Source: Theodoxus fluviatilis (lineage: Eukaryota; Mollusca; Gastropoda; Cycloneritida; Neritidae). From it: DNA of 47,500 bases. Position 1 is the first letter of the stretch; each line of letters opens with the position of its first letter. Made by a program: the position numbers and the translations under genes. The stretch covers positions 1 to 47,500 of the forward strand of contig JAWQFJ010028219.1 in assembly GCA_034096865.1 (NCBI GenBank), given 5' to 3'. The notes under the pieces are model-generated. The model did no database searches. It saw nothing but the letters and a program-made list of their open reading frames with translations, and had not been told where the DNA came from. Shown here one piece after another: positions 1 to 12,308 of this stretch.

Positions 1-359
1 ACGCGACAGAGCGCTCTTTGAGCTTCTGAACACCTACAGATTTTGTGCAGCGCTTCACTTGTTAAAGGGGAGGTAAATCTTCTGCGCCCCATGTTGTGTT
101 GATAGACGCTAAGACAGTGTTTTCTTTGCCACAGACATCGTTTATGCACGTTTAATATTCTGCATGGATAAAGTCCACTACTGTGTCATCCGTACTTGCC
201 ATTACTCGCGCATACAGGGCGCTTGGGGCAAATAAAGCCCGTTTCAGTCCCAAAATGATGTTTCTGAGAGTTATTTTACGCATCGACGGCCAGTGCGGGA
301 TCGAAGACGCCATTTTGAAAATGATGCAAAATCGTCTGAATCACCTAGGATCGGTGATG

Positions 360-446
360 CAAAGCGCTACTCAGCGCTGAGTGAATCACGCCCCAAAATT
401 GCTGTTCAGGAGTGAATCACATGCAGCGTTGAGCAGCGCTTTGCAG
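360..446. repeat. Imperfect inverted repeat
   Basis: GCAAAGCGCTACTCAGCGCT followed by GAGTGAATCAC is mirrored by GTGAATCACATGCAGCGTTG and AGCAGCGCTTTGC after a short spacer. It may be the end of a foldback element; no partner copy was seen. Confidence 0.5.
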
Positions 447-1323
447 CGCTGCGCCTCCTCAACAAGCCTCTGGAGTATCTGCCCCCAAAAGAAAGCCCAA
501 AAGAACATATTTTTCTGTCTAGAAATATATCTGTATCCGGTGATTTTATAATCCCTTTGAAACGATTCGCCAAGCAGTGTAATTTCCGGGTCCCAGATTT
601 GATCAGTAGAAAATAGCTGAATAACTATACACTTACATACAGACATATTTTATTAGCTCCAACATTTTACCGACTTTCTTGCTTTCTCGCGGCCTTGTGG
701 ATGACCTCAGGGAGTGTTCACATTACTTACAATCTATGTGAACCCTCCGCAATTCTCTGACAAGTACAGGACATTACCTCTGACACTCTGATGTTGCCCG
801 TTACGACCTTTCTCCAAAATACAGTAGTCCGCTAGAAACGTGTCTAGTCACGACTGCCGACAGAAGACAGAACAAGCATCTCGTTGCACTCGTGAACACT
901 TTACCGCTTGGTATGATTGAGGAAAAGCGTGTCTTGATCACAGTATCTTTACGAGCAATCTTGCATGGTCGAAGTGTCTTCGATGTTCGAACCTACACAT
1001 AAACACATTGGATCGATCAATACAAAAGAGACGGCAGCGCACCAACAAAGACCCACTGCTCATAAATCACGCTGACGGTATAAACGTTTTCGTGAAGGCC
1101 TGTATGCCATTATGTTGTTTACGCTTCTCTTCCGGCGCTGTGCTCTGCAATGGAGGGCGGCCTGTTTTTAACAGCTCTGTAGTGCGGTGGTGCCGAAGGA
1201 AAACGGCCTTCAAAACACCCACAGCTGCACTTCAAAGACGTACCTTGGGCAGCACGAAGAAAGCAGGCCCAAGGACTGCCAGATTGGTTACAGCGCTCGA
1301 CCCGTTGTCGCTCTCGGTCAGAT
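447..1323. other. No gene seen
   Basis: Unique-looking sequence of mixed composition. Frames are short and unrecognised. Confidence 0.6.
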
Positions 1324-1368
1324 GTCCCCCCCCCCCTCCCCCTCCCCCCTCCCCCCGCCCTCCCCTCA
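1324..1368. repeat. C-rich tract
   Basis: Runs of C interrupted by single T or G, adjoining the minus-strand SINE-like copy. Confidence 0.9.
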
Positions 1369-1541
1369 TGGGTTTGGGGGCAAGAGTAGATCCACTACGT
1401 CTCCCTACGCTATTGGTAAAAAGTGAATAACTAGGGAAATCGAGACTCGACTTGCTCTTGTTCCTACCAGTTCAGGTGATTTTCGTGATCGATAGCCTTA
1501 CATAGCCTACGAAGAATGATAGGTCGTAAAACTTCATCCCT
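1366..1541 (-). mobile_element. SINE-like element, diverged copy on the minus strand
   Basis: CACTACGTCTCCCTACGC, GTGAATAACTAGGGAAATCG and GATAGCCTTACATAGCC, ending in ACTTCATCCC, match the copy at 45204-45382. A C-rich tract (1324-1368) lies at the same edge as the C tract of copy C. Confidence 0.6.
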
Positions 1542-1589
1542 TCGTGTATTCACTCGTGGCCGGAGGGTGTATCGTTTAATGCTGCGTGG

Positions 1590-1775
1590 ATCCTTGTGTA
1601 GCATCCTTGGGCAAGGCGCTCAAATAACGCAGGTTCGTCCCACGTTGAATGCACAATACGAGTAGCAGCAGCGAAATCTGAGTTTAAGTGTACTGAAAGA
1701 GAACTATGGCGCGTTTTGACGCTAAGCGGGTCCTAGAATTGTGTCCTTGGGCGAGGTGCTTACCTCACACCGCAT
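1590..1775. repeat. SINE-like segment with repeated TCCTTGGGC motif
   Basis: ATCCTTGGGCAAGGCGCT (1603) and GTCCTTGGGCGAGGTGCTTA (1743) are versions of a motif common in tRNA-derived SINE bodies. The remainder is not aligned to anything in the window. Confidence 0.3.
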
Positions 1776-2136
1776 CTATCCGCCTATGCGTAAAATTTAA
1801 TTACTCCGAAAAGTGAAGTGAAACATTGAAGGAAGAATTGTAGGTGGTTATTCGCGGCTCATTGACATACTTCCCACGGCGTTTAGAGATGGTGCTAAAA
1901 ATACATTTAGAAATGCCCAATGATAAAGGAAGTCAACGTTAGCGGCTTGATCACTCAGAAATGATTGGAGATTTGCAATGTAAAAATCAAGCACCTTTGT
2001 CTGTGATACAGAGAATAACAAAGAAACCAGACGGGGCCCACAGAGACAGAACAACAACAACAACATCAACAACAAAATGCAATGCAAGGGCGTTCACTCT
2101 CGCCTACTTACTAAGCTTAGTATCAGAGACGGAAAG

Positions 2137-2206
2137 TGCTTTTGTTGTTGTTTTCTTGTTGTTGTGGTGGTGGTGGGGGGGGGGGGGGGGGTGGGGGTGG
2201 GGGGTG
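2137..2206. repeat. TTG/GGT repeat and G run
   Basis: TTGTTGTT and GTGGTGGTGG lead into an uninterrupted run of about 18 G followed by TGGGGGTGGGG. Strong G-quadruplex potential. Confidence 0.9.
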
Positions 2207-2840
2207 AAGCTTATTTTGTACTGAAGAAAAGCATGTATCGTGAATGGAAGGAATGCTATTACTAAATACGTGTTTTTATGCTGTTCGCTGCCACTTGATC
2301 GTCATTTTATATGTAGATTTTTGTTGCCAGCTAGCATAGGTAAATCCGAAGGAAAATTGTCACCTTTGTTCAGAGTCGACATAGTTATGTCTTTAGTGGA
2401 TCAGGAAATATGCGTAGGACGGCGTAAGTATTGACTTTCCCGAGATCAAGGGAAGACAGTAACTCCAAGCCGACAAATAACGAATGAAAGTAGACAATAG
2501 GCAGCTATTAGTCCTACCATAATCTTCCTATTCTTTACGATTCATACGAGCCGTATTCTGACTTCCATGCCTCCAATGAATATTCCAAATGAAATGTTGG
2601 GGACTATGTTCTGACGCATAAGTACTGAAGACAGCATCATGTTTGAAATCTATGGAAGTGCGTAAAAGTCTAATCCTCTGCGCTTTTTCTTTACAAATAT
2701 TATGTCAATAGAACGCATGCATGTACACGTAGGTTTGATTCATTTTCTATTTTCTTTCTCAAGGGTTACACTTTGGGCATTCGGTTCTCTTTCAGTGGTC
2801 CTCTTTTAAAAATTAGAAAATAAAGTAAAAACCGACAATG

Positions 2841-2841
<1 letters not shown>

Positions 2842-2893
<52 letters not shown>
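2842..2893. repeat. (TC)n microsatellite
   Basis: Uninterrupted TC dinucleotides. Confidence 0.98.
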
Positions 2894-2895
<2 letters not shown>

Positions 2896-5000
2896 CGTCG
2901 TACACTTATTGCTGCTCCATACCTGAATGAATTGTTTCTCTTTTCCCAGTGCTTTTCAGGAAACTGCAGGTAGTTATTGTCGTCTTATTTCAAATTGAGA
3001 CCGTCTGAGTATTTCAACAGTGTTTTCAAATCGCTAGAAATATGATCGTTCAAAGCTTTGTACCTAAGGGCAGCCAACGGAAAGGGTGTAAAATGGTCCA
3101 AATTGAACCAAGCAAGGTAATGAACGTGTTGTCGGGGTATGACTGTCCATATGTCAGATAATGCGGGCAGACTTCCTTTTAATTTTGTTAAATGAATGCT
3201 TGTATAGCGCAGTGCAATTTCCCTAGGCACTGAGACAATAGTTGATATGTGGTTGAATGCAGGAATCTTGGAGGATTTTGCAACTTTCTGAAGAAAGAGA
3301 CGGTCTTAAATACAAAAAGGTTTGGGTTTCATTATAGATATGAGACCTGTGTTTATTAAACGGGTATCGTAGGTGCTGCTGCAACTCAGGCTGCTGTAGC
3401 CTTTACTCGATCATCACTGATCAAATATTGAGAGGGAGGGTCGTGGGAACGTTCAGATTTTCTGCGACTAAGATGATCGAAAGCGAAACATGTCGAGCGT
3501 GGATCCCTTTCTTTCCCTTGATGGCAGAGCCCACGAGAAACGAAGCAACAGCAAAGTCGTGTCCTTATGGCCACATGAGAGCTGAGAGCCCTGCCCAAAA
3601 CCGGACACTCATCAAACAGCCAAGTTAACCTGTCGCACTGCGGGAATACTGATTGTGAGACTTCATGAATGTGCAGACAAACTGTTGGAACGGATGCAGA
3701 GAATGTTGGAAGTTTGCTCACCCTACACAGTGAGAGAGGTTTCCCAACATAGAAAGGAGACGCGACTGAAGGAATAGGCTCGTGTCGAATGCAGCGGTTC
3801 GGGGTGTAATGAGACGATTTACCCTGACGGTCCTTTCCGCTCCCTCGGCTCTCTTCCGCTGCTCGCTGCACGAACTGGACGATGCACTTGTTGACTAAAC
3901 CGTAAGCTCGCTCCGTCCCATGCTTGTTCAAGACATCCGCAATTTGCACACGGCGGGCGCCCCGAGGCGCTCTGACCAATTTTACCTTATCACCAATGCA
4001 ACATGAACCAGAGCCCTGTGGAGCGCTCACCTTACGCAACGCACGGCTGCAGGAGTCGTTCATTGAAATCAGAAAGCGGTCGTCTCAATGACACAGCCTG
4101 GAGTTTCATCTGCAACTCAGACAGGCCTTTCTAGCAAGATGATTTCAATACAGATTTTACAGGTGATTCGTGTACCATTTACAACCTTAGAGGTCATCCC
4201 TGATGACCTTGTCACCAAAAACTGAGGTTGAGATGCCACTTGCCACTGGCAGTATTTTGATAATGTACGTCGTGTGAATCCACGTGGGTACTGCCAAAGG
4301 TATGCAATACCTGAGAAACAACGGCGTCCTCATGGTGGTAACAGGTTTTGGGATGTCCCAAAAATTTTCAGATGTATGAATTGCTTGCAGGCAAAGAGTG
4401 CTGTAACTTCTACAACCATATCTGGAGAAAACACATTTCTGAGCTACTTATCAAAGAAATTTCTGGAGGAGACTTAGATTTCCTTTACTTTGAGAATTGT
4501 TTTTAAGGCTATCTTGCCCTATTCACTAACATGTAAATTGCGGAAGCAGCCTTTGAGTAACTTTTCGTCACCGTCAACTAGTCGTATTGCCATTCGTTTT
4601 GCTTTGAGTGTTTTTAATGACTCGCAAAGGTAGGATGTATTGGGGAGACCCCATCTGGGTCAGCAGGACTGGCCAGACCTAATCCAGAGCAGAAATCTTT
4701 GCACGTCTGAAACAAATATACCTTTTCGACCTCGTTGCCTTCCTTGACCTTCAGAATAACTGCAGTATTGGTGCGTTTTGTTGGGAAAATAGCCATGCAA
4801 ATATTAGTCATGATGGTTAAATGCGTGGCTTTACCCCCAATTTCATTCGCGTAAGGCAACAGAGATTCCTCGTGGAATTTCTATGGCTCTACTCAGTCTG
4901 TAATATCAAAATCTATCTCGACGCTTTAACTCAGGCAAGGTCATATGGGTTGCGATGTCAACATTGCCTTTTTTTAAACATGACTGTCTGTCATGACAGA
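2894..5000. other. No recognised gene
   Basis: The longest frame (3386-4063, minus, 225 codons) has no recognisable domain, no conserved pattern and no splice or Kozak support. The rest is unannotated. Confidence 0.5.
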
Positions 5001-5104
5001 GCAGGTGAGGGGGGGGGGGGGGCGGGAATGAGATGGGAGGTGTATGTATGTGTCTGCCTCTCCTGTCTACCAGCCTGACATTTTAACAGAATCAACACAT
5101 CAGT

Positions 5105-5860
5105 CTGTTTGCGTGTCGGCGTGTCTGTCTGCCTGCTTGCTGGTCGGTCAATACGACTGCCTGTTTGCCTGCCTGCCTGTCTGTGTCTGCCTGCCTGCCT
5201 GCCTGCCTGCCTGTCTGTCGTTCTGTCTGTCTGTATGTCGTTCTGTCTGCCTGTCTGTCTGTCGTTCTGTCTGTCTGTCTGTCGTTCTGTCTGTCTGTCT
5301 GTCGTTCTGTTTGTCTCTGTCGTTCTGTTTGTCTGTCTGTCTGTCTGTCTGTCGTTCTGTCTGTCTGTCGGTCGTTCTGTCTGTCGTTCTGTCTGTCTGT
5401 CGTTCTGTCTGTCGTTCTGTCTGTCTGTCTGTCTGTCTGTCTGCCAACCTGCCTGCCTGCCTGCCTGTCTGCCTGCCTGCTTGCCTACGTGCCTGCCTCT
5501 CTGTCTATCTGCTTGCCTGCGCGCCCGCCTGTTAACCTGTCTGCCTGTCTCTATTCTGCCTGCACGCGTGCCTGCCTGTCCTCCCGCCTGTCCGCCCACC
5601 CTCCTGCCTCTCTGTCTGTCTGTCCGTCTGTCTGCCTGCCTGCCTGTCTGCCTGCCTGCCTGCCTGCCTGCCGTCCTGCCTGCCTGTCCGTCCGTCCGTC
5701 TGTCCGTCTGTCTGTCCGTCTGTCTGTCCGTCCGTCCGTCTGACCGTCCTTCCGTATGTCTATGTCCGTCTGTCTACCTCCCTGTCTGCCTTCCTCTCTG
5801 CCTACCACTTCCCCTGCCAGTCTGCCTTTTTGACAGTCGATTCTTCTGCTCTTCTGCCTA
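5105..5860. repeat. Long CTGT/CCTG tetranucleotide tract
   Basis: About 750 bases of CTGT, CTGC, CGTC and TTCTGTC units with ordered sub-blocks: GCCT first, a CGTTCTGT higher-order block in the middle, GCCT again, then CCGT. Cys/Leu/Ser- and Arg/Gln/Thr-rich frames on both strands are repeat artefacts. Confidence 0.97.
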
Positions 5861-5865
5861 TCCAT

Positions 5866-6733
5866 CTGTCTGCCAATTCTCCTGCCTACCAGCTTTCCGG
5901 ACTGCCAACTCTCCTGTCTGCCTACGTGCTGGCCTGTTCATCTCCGTCGACCGGTCTATCTAGTTGCCTGATCATTCGTCGATTTGCCTGTTCGTCCATC
6001 TGCCTCTTCCTATGTCAGTCCATCCACTCTGCGTACTTACCTGCCCGCTGGCTTGCTAGAATGCGTCAAAATTCTTACGTGCAGGCATGAAACATATTAC
6101 AAAGGGTACTGCATTTCGAAAGCCGTTTCATGCATCGAATATGATCTTTTCAACAACACTAACTACTCTTCGTCATTTCCTTCTACCCTAAAGCCCATCC
6201 CGGGCCCAGTCATCTGTCAGGCCTCCAAAACCCTCTTAGTCCTTTCCTTATGCTTTATACATCAAGGTTTTCGAATTCCCATTACTGGCAATTATGCTTT
6301 TCCCCCATGCCAGACATGAAAAGGCTGTAGACCATGAATACAATGTTCTTCGAAGCAGGGGTAATCAAGAGGCAGTTAAGTCCGAGACTCGTGTACGAAG
6401 GAGCTAGAGACAAAAAGTTTATGCCAATGTGAACACACACATCTCTGCTCAACCGGTACTTGAAATTCCTCGACAACTGAGCAAGCCTGAGCATGGAGGA
6501 GATTCTAAAATAAGAACTACCATTGTTTTCTGTGCAAAATTTCAGTGTAAGAACTTTTATCTTGAACGGGACTACTTTGTAGAATGGAGGGCGTGGTTTC
6601 AGTGGCTCAGCAACATTTTTGCCTCAGAATGTTGTAAATCAAAAAATGATACTGCAAAAATCGACAACATGGCTCGTTGACGAACAAACTTTCACACGGA
6701 AAGGATACTCTTAAATGTATAGCAGCAAGCAAG

Positions 6734-6734
<1 letters not shown>
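5866..6734. other. No gene seen
   Basis: Decaying CTGC/CTGT motif to about 6060, then unremarkable sequence. Confidence 0.6.
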
Positions 6735-6815
<81 letters not shown>

Positions 6816-6857
6816 CGCTCGCTCGCTCTCGCTCTGACTCGCTCACTCGCTCTCTCG

Positions 6858-6909
<52 letters not shown>

Positions 6910-6951
6910 CGTTCTCTCTCTCATTACCTCTCATTCTCTCTCATTCTCTCT

Positions 6952-7008
<57 letters not shown>
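6735..7008. repeat. (CT)n tract with CTCG interruptions
   Basis: Three CT blocks separated by CGCTCGCTCG and CATTCTCTC variants. Confidence 0.98.
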
Positions 7009-7012
<4 letters not shown>

Positions 7013-7089
7013 GTATGTGCCCGCACGTATGCGTGCGTGTAAGTGCACGCGCGTATGTGTGTGTGCGTGAGCGAGTGTGTGAATGTGTG

Positions 7090-8040
7090 TGAGCGTGTGT
7101 ATAATTGGAAACCTGGTGTGCACTCAAATCGTGATCACGTTACATTCACACAAATGTTCAGACATACGAGTACCTCCAACACACAAACAAAACCACTGCC
7201 ATCACCTCCAGGAACCACGGTGACATCAATCGGGATTTCTGCGAATTCTAAAAGATTGTTTATCGACCCCAAGCTATTCATAGAACACGCACTAAAAAGC
7301 CAATGGACAGTAAACTTGAGAATATTCGAGAATTACATCAGTCAATGTAGTCCATACATTGAGGAGGAGGGGGAGAGAGGTTGGGGGAGATATTATGTCA
7401 GGTGATCGCATGTAACTTTATCCGGAAACGTCACAAAGAAGGGGCTCATCTTTAATATAAAAAATGTTTTCCCAATGCCTGCCTACTTCACGCACGACCA
7501 ACAGAACAACTCGAGGTGGTACCTTAAATCGTTTTGATTACCAGATACAACAGCTAGCTATTTTTTGTTGTTTTTTTATACTCAAGAGTCTTTTTCAGTT
7601 ACAGAGTGAAATACAGAGTAAAAATATAACTAAACGGCGGAAACAGACAATGCTGTCGTTCAGCCGTTATTCCTACGTTTACTATCTGCTTTTACTCGGT
7701 GCCTGATGAAGACCTTCAAGTAGAAAATGTGCATGCCGTGTTTTCGGGCTATCAAAGCGACTGAACCAACCATTTCATTGGCAGTTTCGTTATTGCTTGC
7801 GGTCCGCCTGTTACTGTCACGCACGTCTAGCCGTGACTGGAGAAGGAGGTTACCGAAGCCAGCCCCACATTTCGAACTGTGTCAGCCACCGAAGTCGGGG
7901 TTCAGAACGGCCGGTTTCTCTTTGCTGCTCATGAATTATTCAGTTCCACGACGGACGTCACTCACGTTACCGGCATGCTCCACGCTTGAGTGAGTAAAAT
8001 TAATGTGCACAAATGTCGCAAGCAAGCTGGGATAATCTTT
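7090..8040. other. No gene seen
   Basis: Short frames only, with nothing recognised. Confidence 0.6.
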
Positions 8041-8056
8041 TTTCTTTTGGTTGTTT

Positions 8057-8093
8057 TCTGGGGTGGGGGTGGGGTGGGGGTGAGGTGGGGGTT
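8057..8093. repeat. GGGGT-rich tract
   Basis: GGGGTGGGGGTGGGGTGGGG and continuation; four or more G runs, so a quadruplex is possible. Confidence 0.9.
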
Positions 8094-8154
8094 GCGCATT
8101 TAATGTATATCAATTCAGAAACAGACGGAGAGACAGGTAGATATAGAGCGACCA

Positions 8155-8174
8155 ACACAGACAGACAGACAGAA

Positions 8175-8227
<53 letters not shown>

Positions 8228-8400
8228 TGACAGATTGTCTGATAGACTGTCTGACAGGCTGCCCGACAGATTGCCTGCCTGCCTGCCTGCCCGCCCGCCC
8301 GCCCGCCCGCCCGCCCGCCCGCCCGCCCGACCGACCGACCGACCGACAGACCGACCGACCGACCGACCGACAGACCGACCGACAGACTGACTGACTGACT
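8155..8400. repeat. Compound microsatellite CA, CTGA, GCCT, GCCC, GACC, GACT
   Basis: ACAG units lead into (CA)n at 8176-8224, then GCCT, GCCC, CGAC and finally TGAC tetranucleotides. Each block differs from the next by one base. Confidence 0.97.
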
Positions 8401-8817
8401 GAATGACGGAGACAGAAGAATACATAAAAGATCCAGAAAGTGCGTTTGAGCATAAGAACACTACAAACCTGTAAATACCTTTCAATACTGTGTCGATACT
8501 GGACTATACCTGAGCATGTATTAAATACGGTAGAGCTATTTCAAATCAAGCTCTAAATTTCTTAGTCTCCCTTCTAACGTTTTTCAGAAAGGCAGACGTT
8601 GGTGACGACTAGAAAAGACTGAGGAGAAAGGGTCAGGAATGATTGGGAATGGGGGAGGGGGGGGTGAGCTGTGAAGGGGAAAGGGAGTAGATGTGTCTAA
8701 CTATCTCCTGGTCCGACTACAAGACGAGGGGAGCCCAGTCATAACTCTTTGCCTAACGTCTGGGGCGGTTTCCCCCTTCAAACATGCGCCGCTGCTAATC
8801 CATATGTGCACGTCCAC

Positions 8818-9997
8818 GATATTGCCTAACACTATCAAAAACTGGGGGTCTGGGTAAAGACACTTGAATAAAACTATCTAACACAGTCAGCATGCATATA
8901 TTTCAAATGTATATGGGTTCTTTAAATGTTTTCGTAATGTTATGACCAATAGTTTTTATAGTTTTGCTTTGCAGAGATTCACAAAAAAATAATTAAACTC
9001 GTACGAAGCGGAAAAATGGCGCCGAAAAACGGGACATTTTGCGACGCCACTTTTGAATGCTTGTTATCTTGTGCAAATTCACCTTACAAAGTATAGATTG
9101 TGTGAAATAATTCAAGTTCAATTATTAATTTAGTCATATTTCAGTGGAAAGTCGCCACAAAATAAAAACAGAGGTAGTTCTACCGAAAAAAAAAAGACCT
9201 AAGCGTTCGTTACTCTCGTTTCTACCACCCTTGCTCAGAGGAAAAAAATCGAAACCAAACATGTGTACATAAATGTGTTGAAGAGAAGGTTCAAATTACT
9301 TTTCCTTTCATTAGTTTACTCATACAACTGCATAGTTTTATTCTTCTTTTGGTATTAACCAATTTCTTGGGACTATTTTGATGGTCAGCGTCGGTTGTTT
9401 CCCTGCGTTACTTACGGAAGGTACGCGTGTACCAAACGTGTTGCTATATTGTTCCGCACTCGAAACGGCTACAAAGGAAGCTTTTGTCATCCTGCAGTCA
9501 ATGAACACGTTTATAGAAGGATACGTCATAGTACACGCGATTTTTGACCAATGAGAAGGCTTCGTTTCCTTCATTTCCTTCTGTTACGTACGTCAATTTG
9601 CTACACATGTGCGAAGCTTTCAGTTCGTTTAATCCGTTCGATGGACCATCTTCATCCAATTTGGTTAAGTAAAGCATTCTACAATAGTTTTTTTAATTAA
9701 TACAATTCAATAGTTTCGTTCATGGGTCATGAATAAATACTATATGACTAGTTTTTCTCTGGCCGTGCTTTCTCTATCCTGATCAACGCCGTTCTGGTTT
9801 TGGTTTCGATTGAGTTTCGTATCACATCGATTGATTTGGTCAGAATCACATCATGTTTGTTTTCATAGAACTAATTTGATGTTCCCTCATGCTAGATATC
9901 AAAATAATACCTTTTATAATGATATACGCATGTGATCGTCACGCTGGTTACAAAGAAACCAAACACAGGTATGTCCCACCTAGTGTTAGGCAATATC
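8818..9997. mobile_element. Possible DNA-transposon remnant bounded by inverted 17-mers
   Basis: GATATTGCCTAACACTA at 8818-8834 is the exact reverse complement of 9981-9997. Similarity continues outward with gaps (CATATGTGCACGTCCAC against a reverse-complemented TATATGTGGACGGCCAT). The 1.15-kb interior is AT-rich and encodes nothing recognised. Confidence 0.4.
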
Positions 9998-10149
9998 ATG
10001 GCCGTCCACATATACATACATGGGCATTAAATGTAGATCACCGATGTTTACAGGCAAAAACGCCGTTCGATCCAGTTGGGTTCTTTTTATTGGGGTCTCT
10101 GCGCAGCAGGACGACAATAACGCGACTCACGCCGCGACGACAGGGACGG

Positions 10150-11210
10150 AACTGGAGGAAGAGGAGGACGAGAAGGGACAGCAGCATCAGCAGAAGCAGA
10201 CAGAGCGAAGGCAGTGTCAGAAACGTTGGCGGAGAAGAAGCAGCTGGAGGAACGTCAGGAGGAGCAGGAAGACGGAGGAGGACGAAGAGAAAAGACGGAA
10301 AGAGGGAAGAACAGAAAGAAGAGGAAAGAAAAGAACAGGAAGGGGAGAGAAATGTTAGAGGAGGAGGTGAAGGAGGAGGAGGAGGAGAAGGAGGAAAAGA
10401 AGGAGGAGGAGAAAAGGGAGGAGGAGGAGGAGGAAAAGGAAGAGAAGGAGGAGGAGAAGGAGGAGGAGGAAAAGGAAGAGGAGGAGGAAGAAGAAAAGGA
10501 GGAGGAGGAGGAAAAGAACGAGAAGGAGGAGGAAGAAAAGAGGAGGAAAAGGAGGAAGAAGAGGAGGAGGAAAAGAAGGAGGAGGAGGAGGAGGAGGAGG
10601 AGGAGGAGGAGGAGGAGGAGGAGGAGGAGGAGGAGGAGGAGGAGGAGGAGGAGGAGGAGGAGGAGGAGGAGGAGGAGGAGGAGGAGGAGGAGGAGGAGGA
10701 GGAGGAGGAGGAGGAAAAGGAGGAGGGGGAGGAGGAGGAGGAGGAGGGGGAGGAGGAGGAGGAGGAGAAAAAAATGTTAAGGAGAAGAGAAGAGGGACGG
10801 AGGGACGGAAGGGGGAGGAGGAGCAGCAGTAGCAGCAGCAGAAGCAAGCGGAGCGCTAACTGGGGGTTGGTGGGTGGGTAGGCAGAACCTATTCCGGAAA
10901 CGGGGTAGGAGGAGCAGAGCAGGGATGACAGCAAATGCAGCTAGTATGAGCAGGAGATGAAGGGGCAAAAGGGGAAGAGCCATATAAGGCTAAAGTCGAA
11001 AAGGAGCAACGGGGGCAGGGGCAAAAATTGCTGAGCAAGAAGAGAAAAAAGGGTAGGAGTAGCTGGAGCAATAAGATTGAGGTCAGAGGGAGCAGGAGCA
11101 TGACGAAGTGGTAGCCGGTGCAGAAGCATAGACAGGAGAAGGAGCATACAGAGCAGTGGAGCAGGGGAGGGAGAAGCAGAGGGAGCGGAAGGAGGAACAA
11201 GTGCAAGAGC
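10150..11210. repeat. Long GGA polypurine tract
   Basis: The plus strand is almost purely A and G from about 10150 to 10800, with uninterrupted GGA triplets at roughly 10575-10715. A more degenerate purine-rich stretch continues to about 11210. Glu-rich or Arg-rich frames on the plus strand and Ser-rich frames on the minus strand are composition artefacts. Confidence 0.97.
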
Positions 11211-11741
11211 ACTAGAGTGTTTACGTCAATGAGTCGTCAATTGTATGTTATCGTACGTTGTTCAATGCTTGTCTCGTGACCGAAGTTCGGTGGGATGACA
11301 TGCAGGGCTGGGTTGACAGGGGAACTCCTCCGCTCTCGGTCTTGTGTCCTTTGCAGCAGAATGACAGAGTTGAAACCGGCCCCTTTCTTACTGTCGTCGA
11401 GTCGCGCTTTCTTTGCTATGCTTTTGTGTTGTTTGCTCTCGACTGGGCCTTTTTGGATGATTTTGGACGGAGAGGCGGGACGAGTAATGCATGACTTTAG
11501 CAGACGAGCTTAAAAAGTTTTAAGATTATGAGAAGAGGTTATCTGAAGGATGTTGCTGGCGTCGTCGTCATTTGTTGTTTTGTCTTTTCCTCCCACTAGA
11601 CAAAGTAAATGGTCATATTCTCTATGGCCGGGGACGCGTTGTCGTCACTTCCGGAGTTCTTTGTAGAAGCCACGTGCTTTCAGCAATGTTGGTAGGAGGC
11701 GAGCGCTGTCTGCTAAGCTGTGCTACGGGAGACGTGCAACC

Positions 11742-11985
11742 ATGCTGACTTCTTGCTGCGTGAGAAATTGTTTTAACAACCAACAAAAATAAAAAATTAA
11801 GAGGTCAAACGCTCCTACTACTTTATATCATCAGAGAAAACCGATCTAGGTCCGATTGTGCAAAGGGTGACCGAAGCTAGACGAAGAGGATGGAAAAAGA
11901 CCCGGCGAGACATAGACCCGGCGAGATTCAGCAGACATCTCCCACAAATCCTGCTACGAAGAATCGATAGACTTCCAAAGACCTA
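11742..11985 (+). pseudogene. Degenerate THAP-type zinc-finger fragment
   Basis: ATG at 11742 opens MLTSCCVRNCFNNQQK, then a stop at 11790. The spacing and context resemble the first cysteine pair of THAP domains (CxxxC near the N-terminus). After a frame change, SYYFISSEKTD, RRGWKKT and RFSRHL follow in the order of the THAP F.FP..., conserved Trp and CSxHF elements. A further frame gives [17 protein letters not shown]. The expected cysteine before SxH is Phe. The pieces are suggestive but not proof; THAP domains occur in transposases and host factors alike. Confidence 0.4.
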
Positions 11986-12098
11986 TAATTCTTAAACTCT
12001 TCCAACGTGTACGACGATGTTCCGAGTACAACAATTAAATATGTCCATGGCACTCGTTGGCGGAGTGTTTCTCCGGATCAAGTTGGTCCTTCATCAGC

Positions 12099-12308
12099 TG
12101 GTATGGATGGATGGATGGATGGATGGATGGATGGATGGATGGATGGATGGATGGATGGGTGGATGGATGGGTGAATGGATGGAGTTGTACGGCTTGTCAT
12201 TCTTTGTAAGCTACGTAAGGCCACCGAGCACAAAAACCACTAGAATAGTTCCGAGTCAGCGCAAATCAAGTTACGATGTACCTAGTTATTCGCCTCTTAA
12301 GAATCGCG
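12099..12308 (+). mobile_element. SINE-like element, copy B (GGAT head)
   Basis: A (GGAT)n head at 12099-12180 precedes TTGTACGGC..GTAAGCTACGTAAGGCCA and ends in TTATTCGCCTCTTAAGAATC. The same layout recurs at 12309-12530 and, reversed, at 1366-1541 and 45204-45382. No tRNA head is clear, so the class is uncertain. Confidence 0.65.

Noticed and set aside
3386..4063. 225-codon minus-strand open frame
   Set aside because: No recognisable domain, start context or splice signal; a chance frame is the simpler reading, although it is the longest non-repeat frame apart from the FAM181-like one.
5044..5963. Long Cys/Leu/Ser-rich and Arg/Gln/Thr-rich frames
   Set aside because: Translation of tetranucleotide repeats; all frames of both strands are open because CTGT and CCTG units lack stops.
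9889..10934. Glu-rich and Ser-rich frames of about 300 codons
   Set aside because: Direct translation of the GGA tract on each strand.
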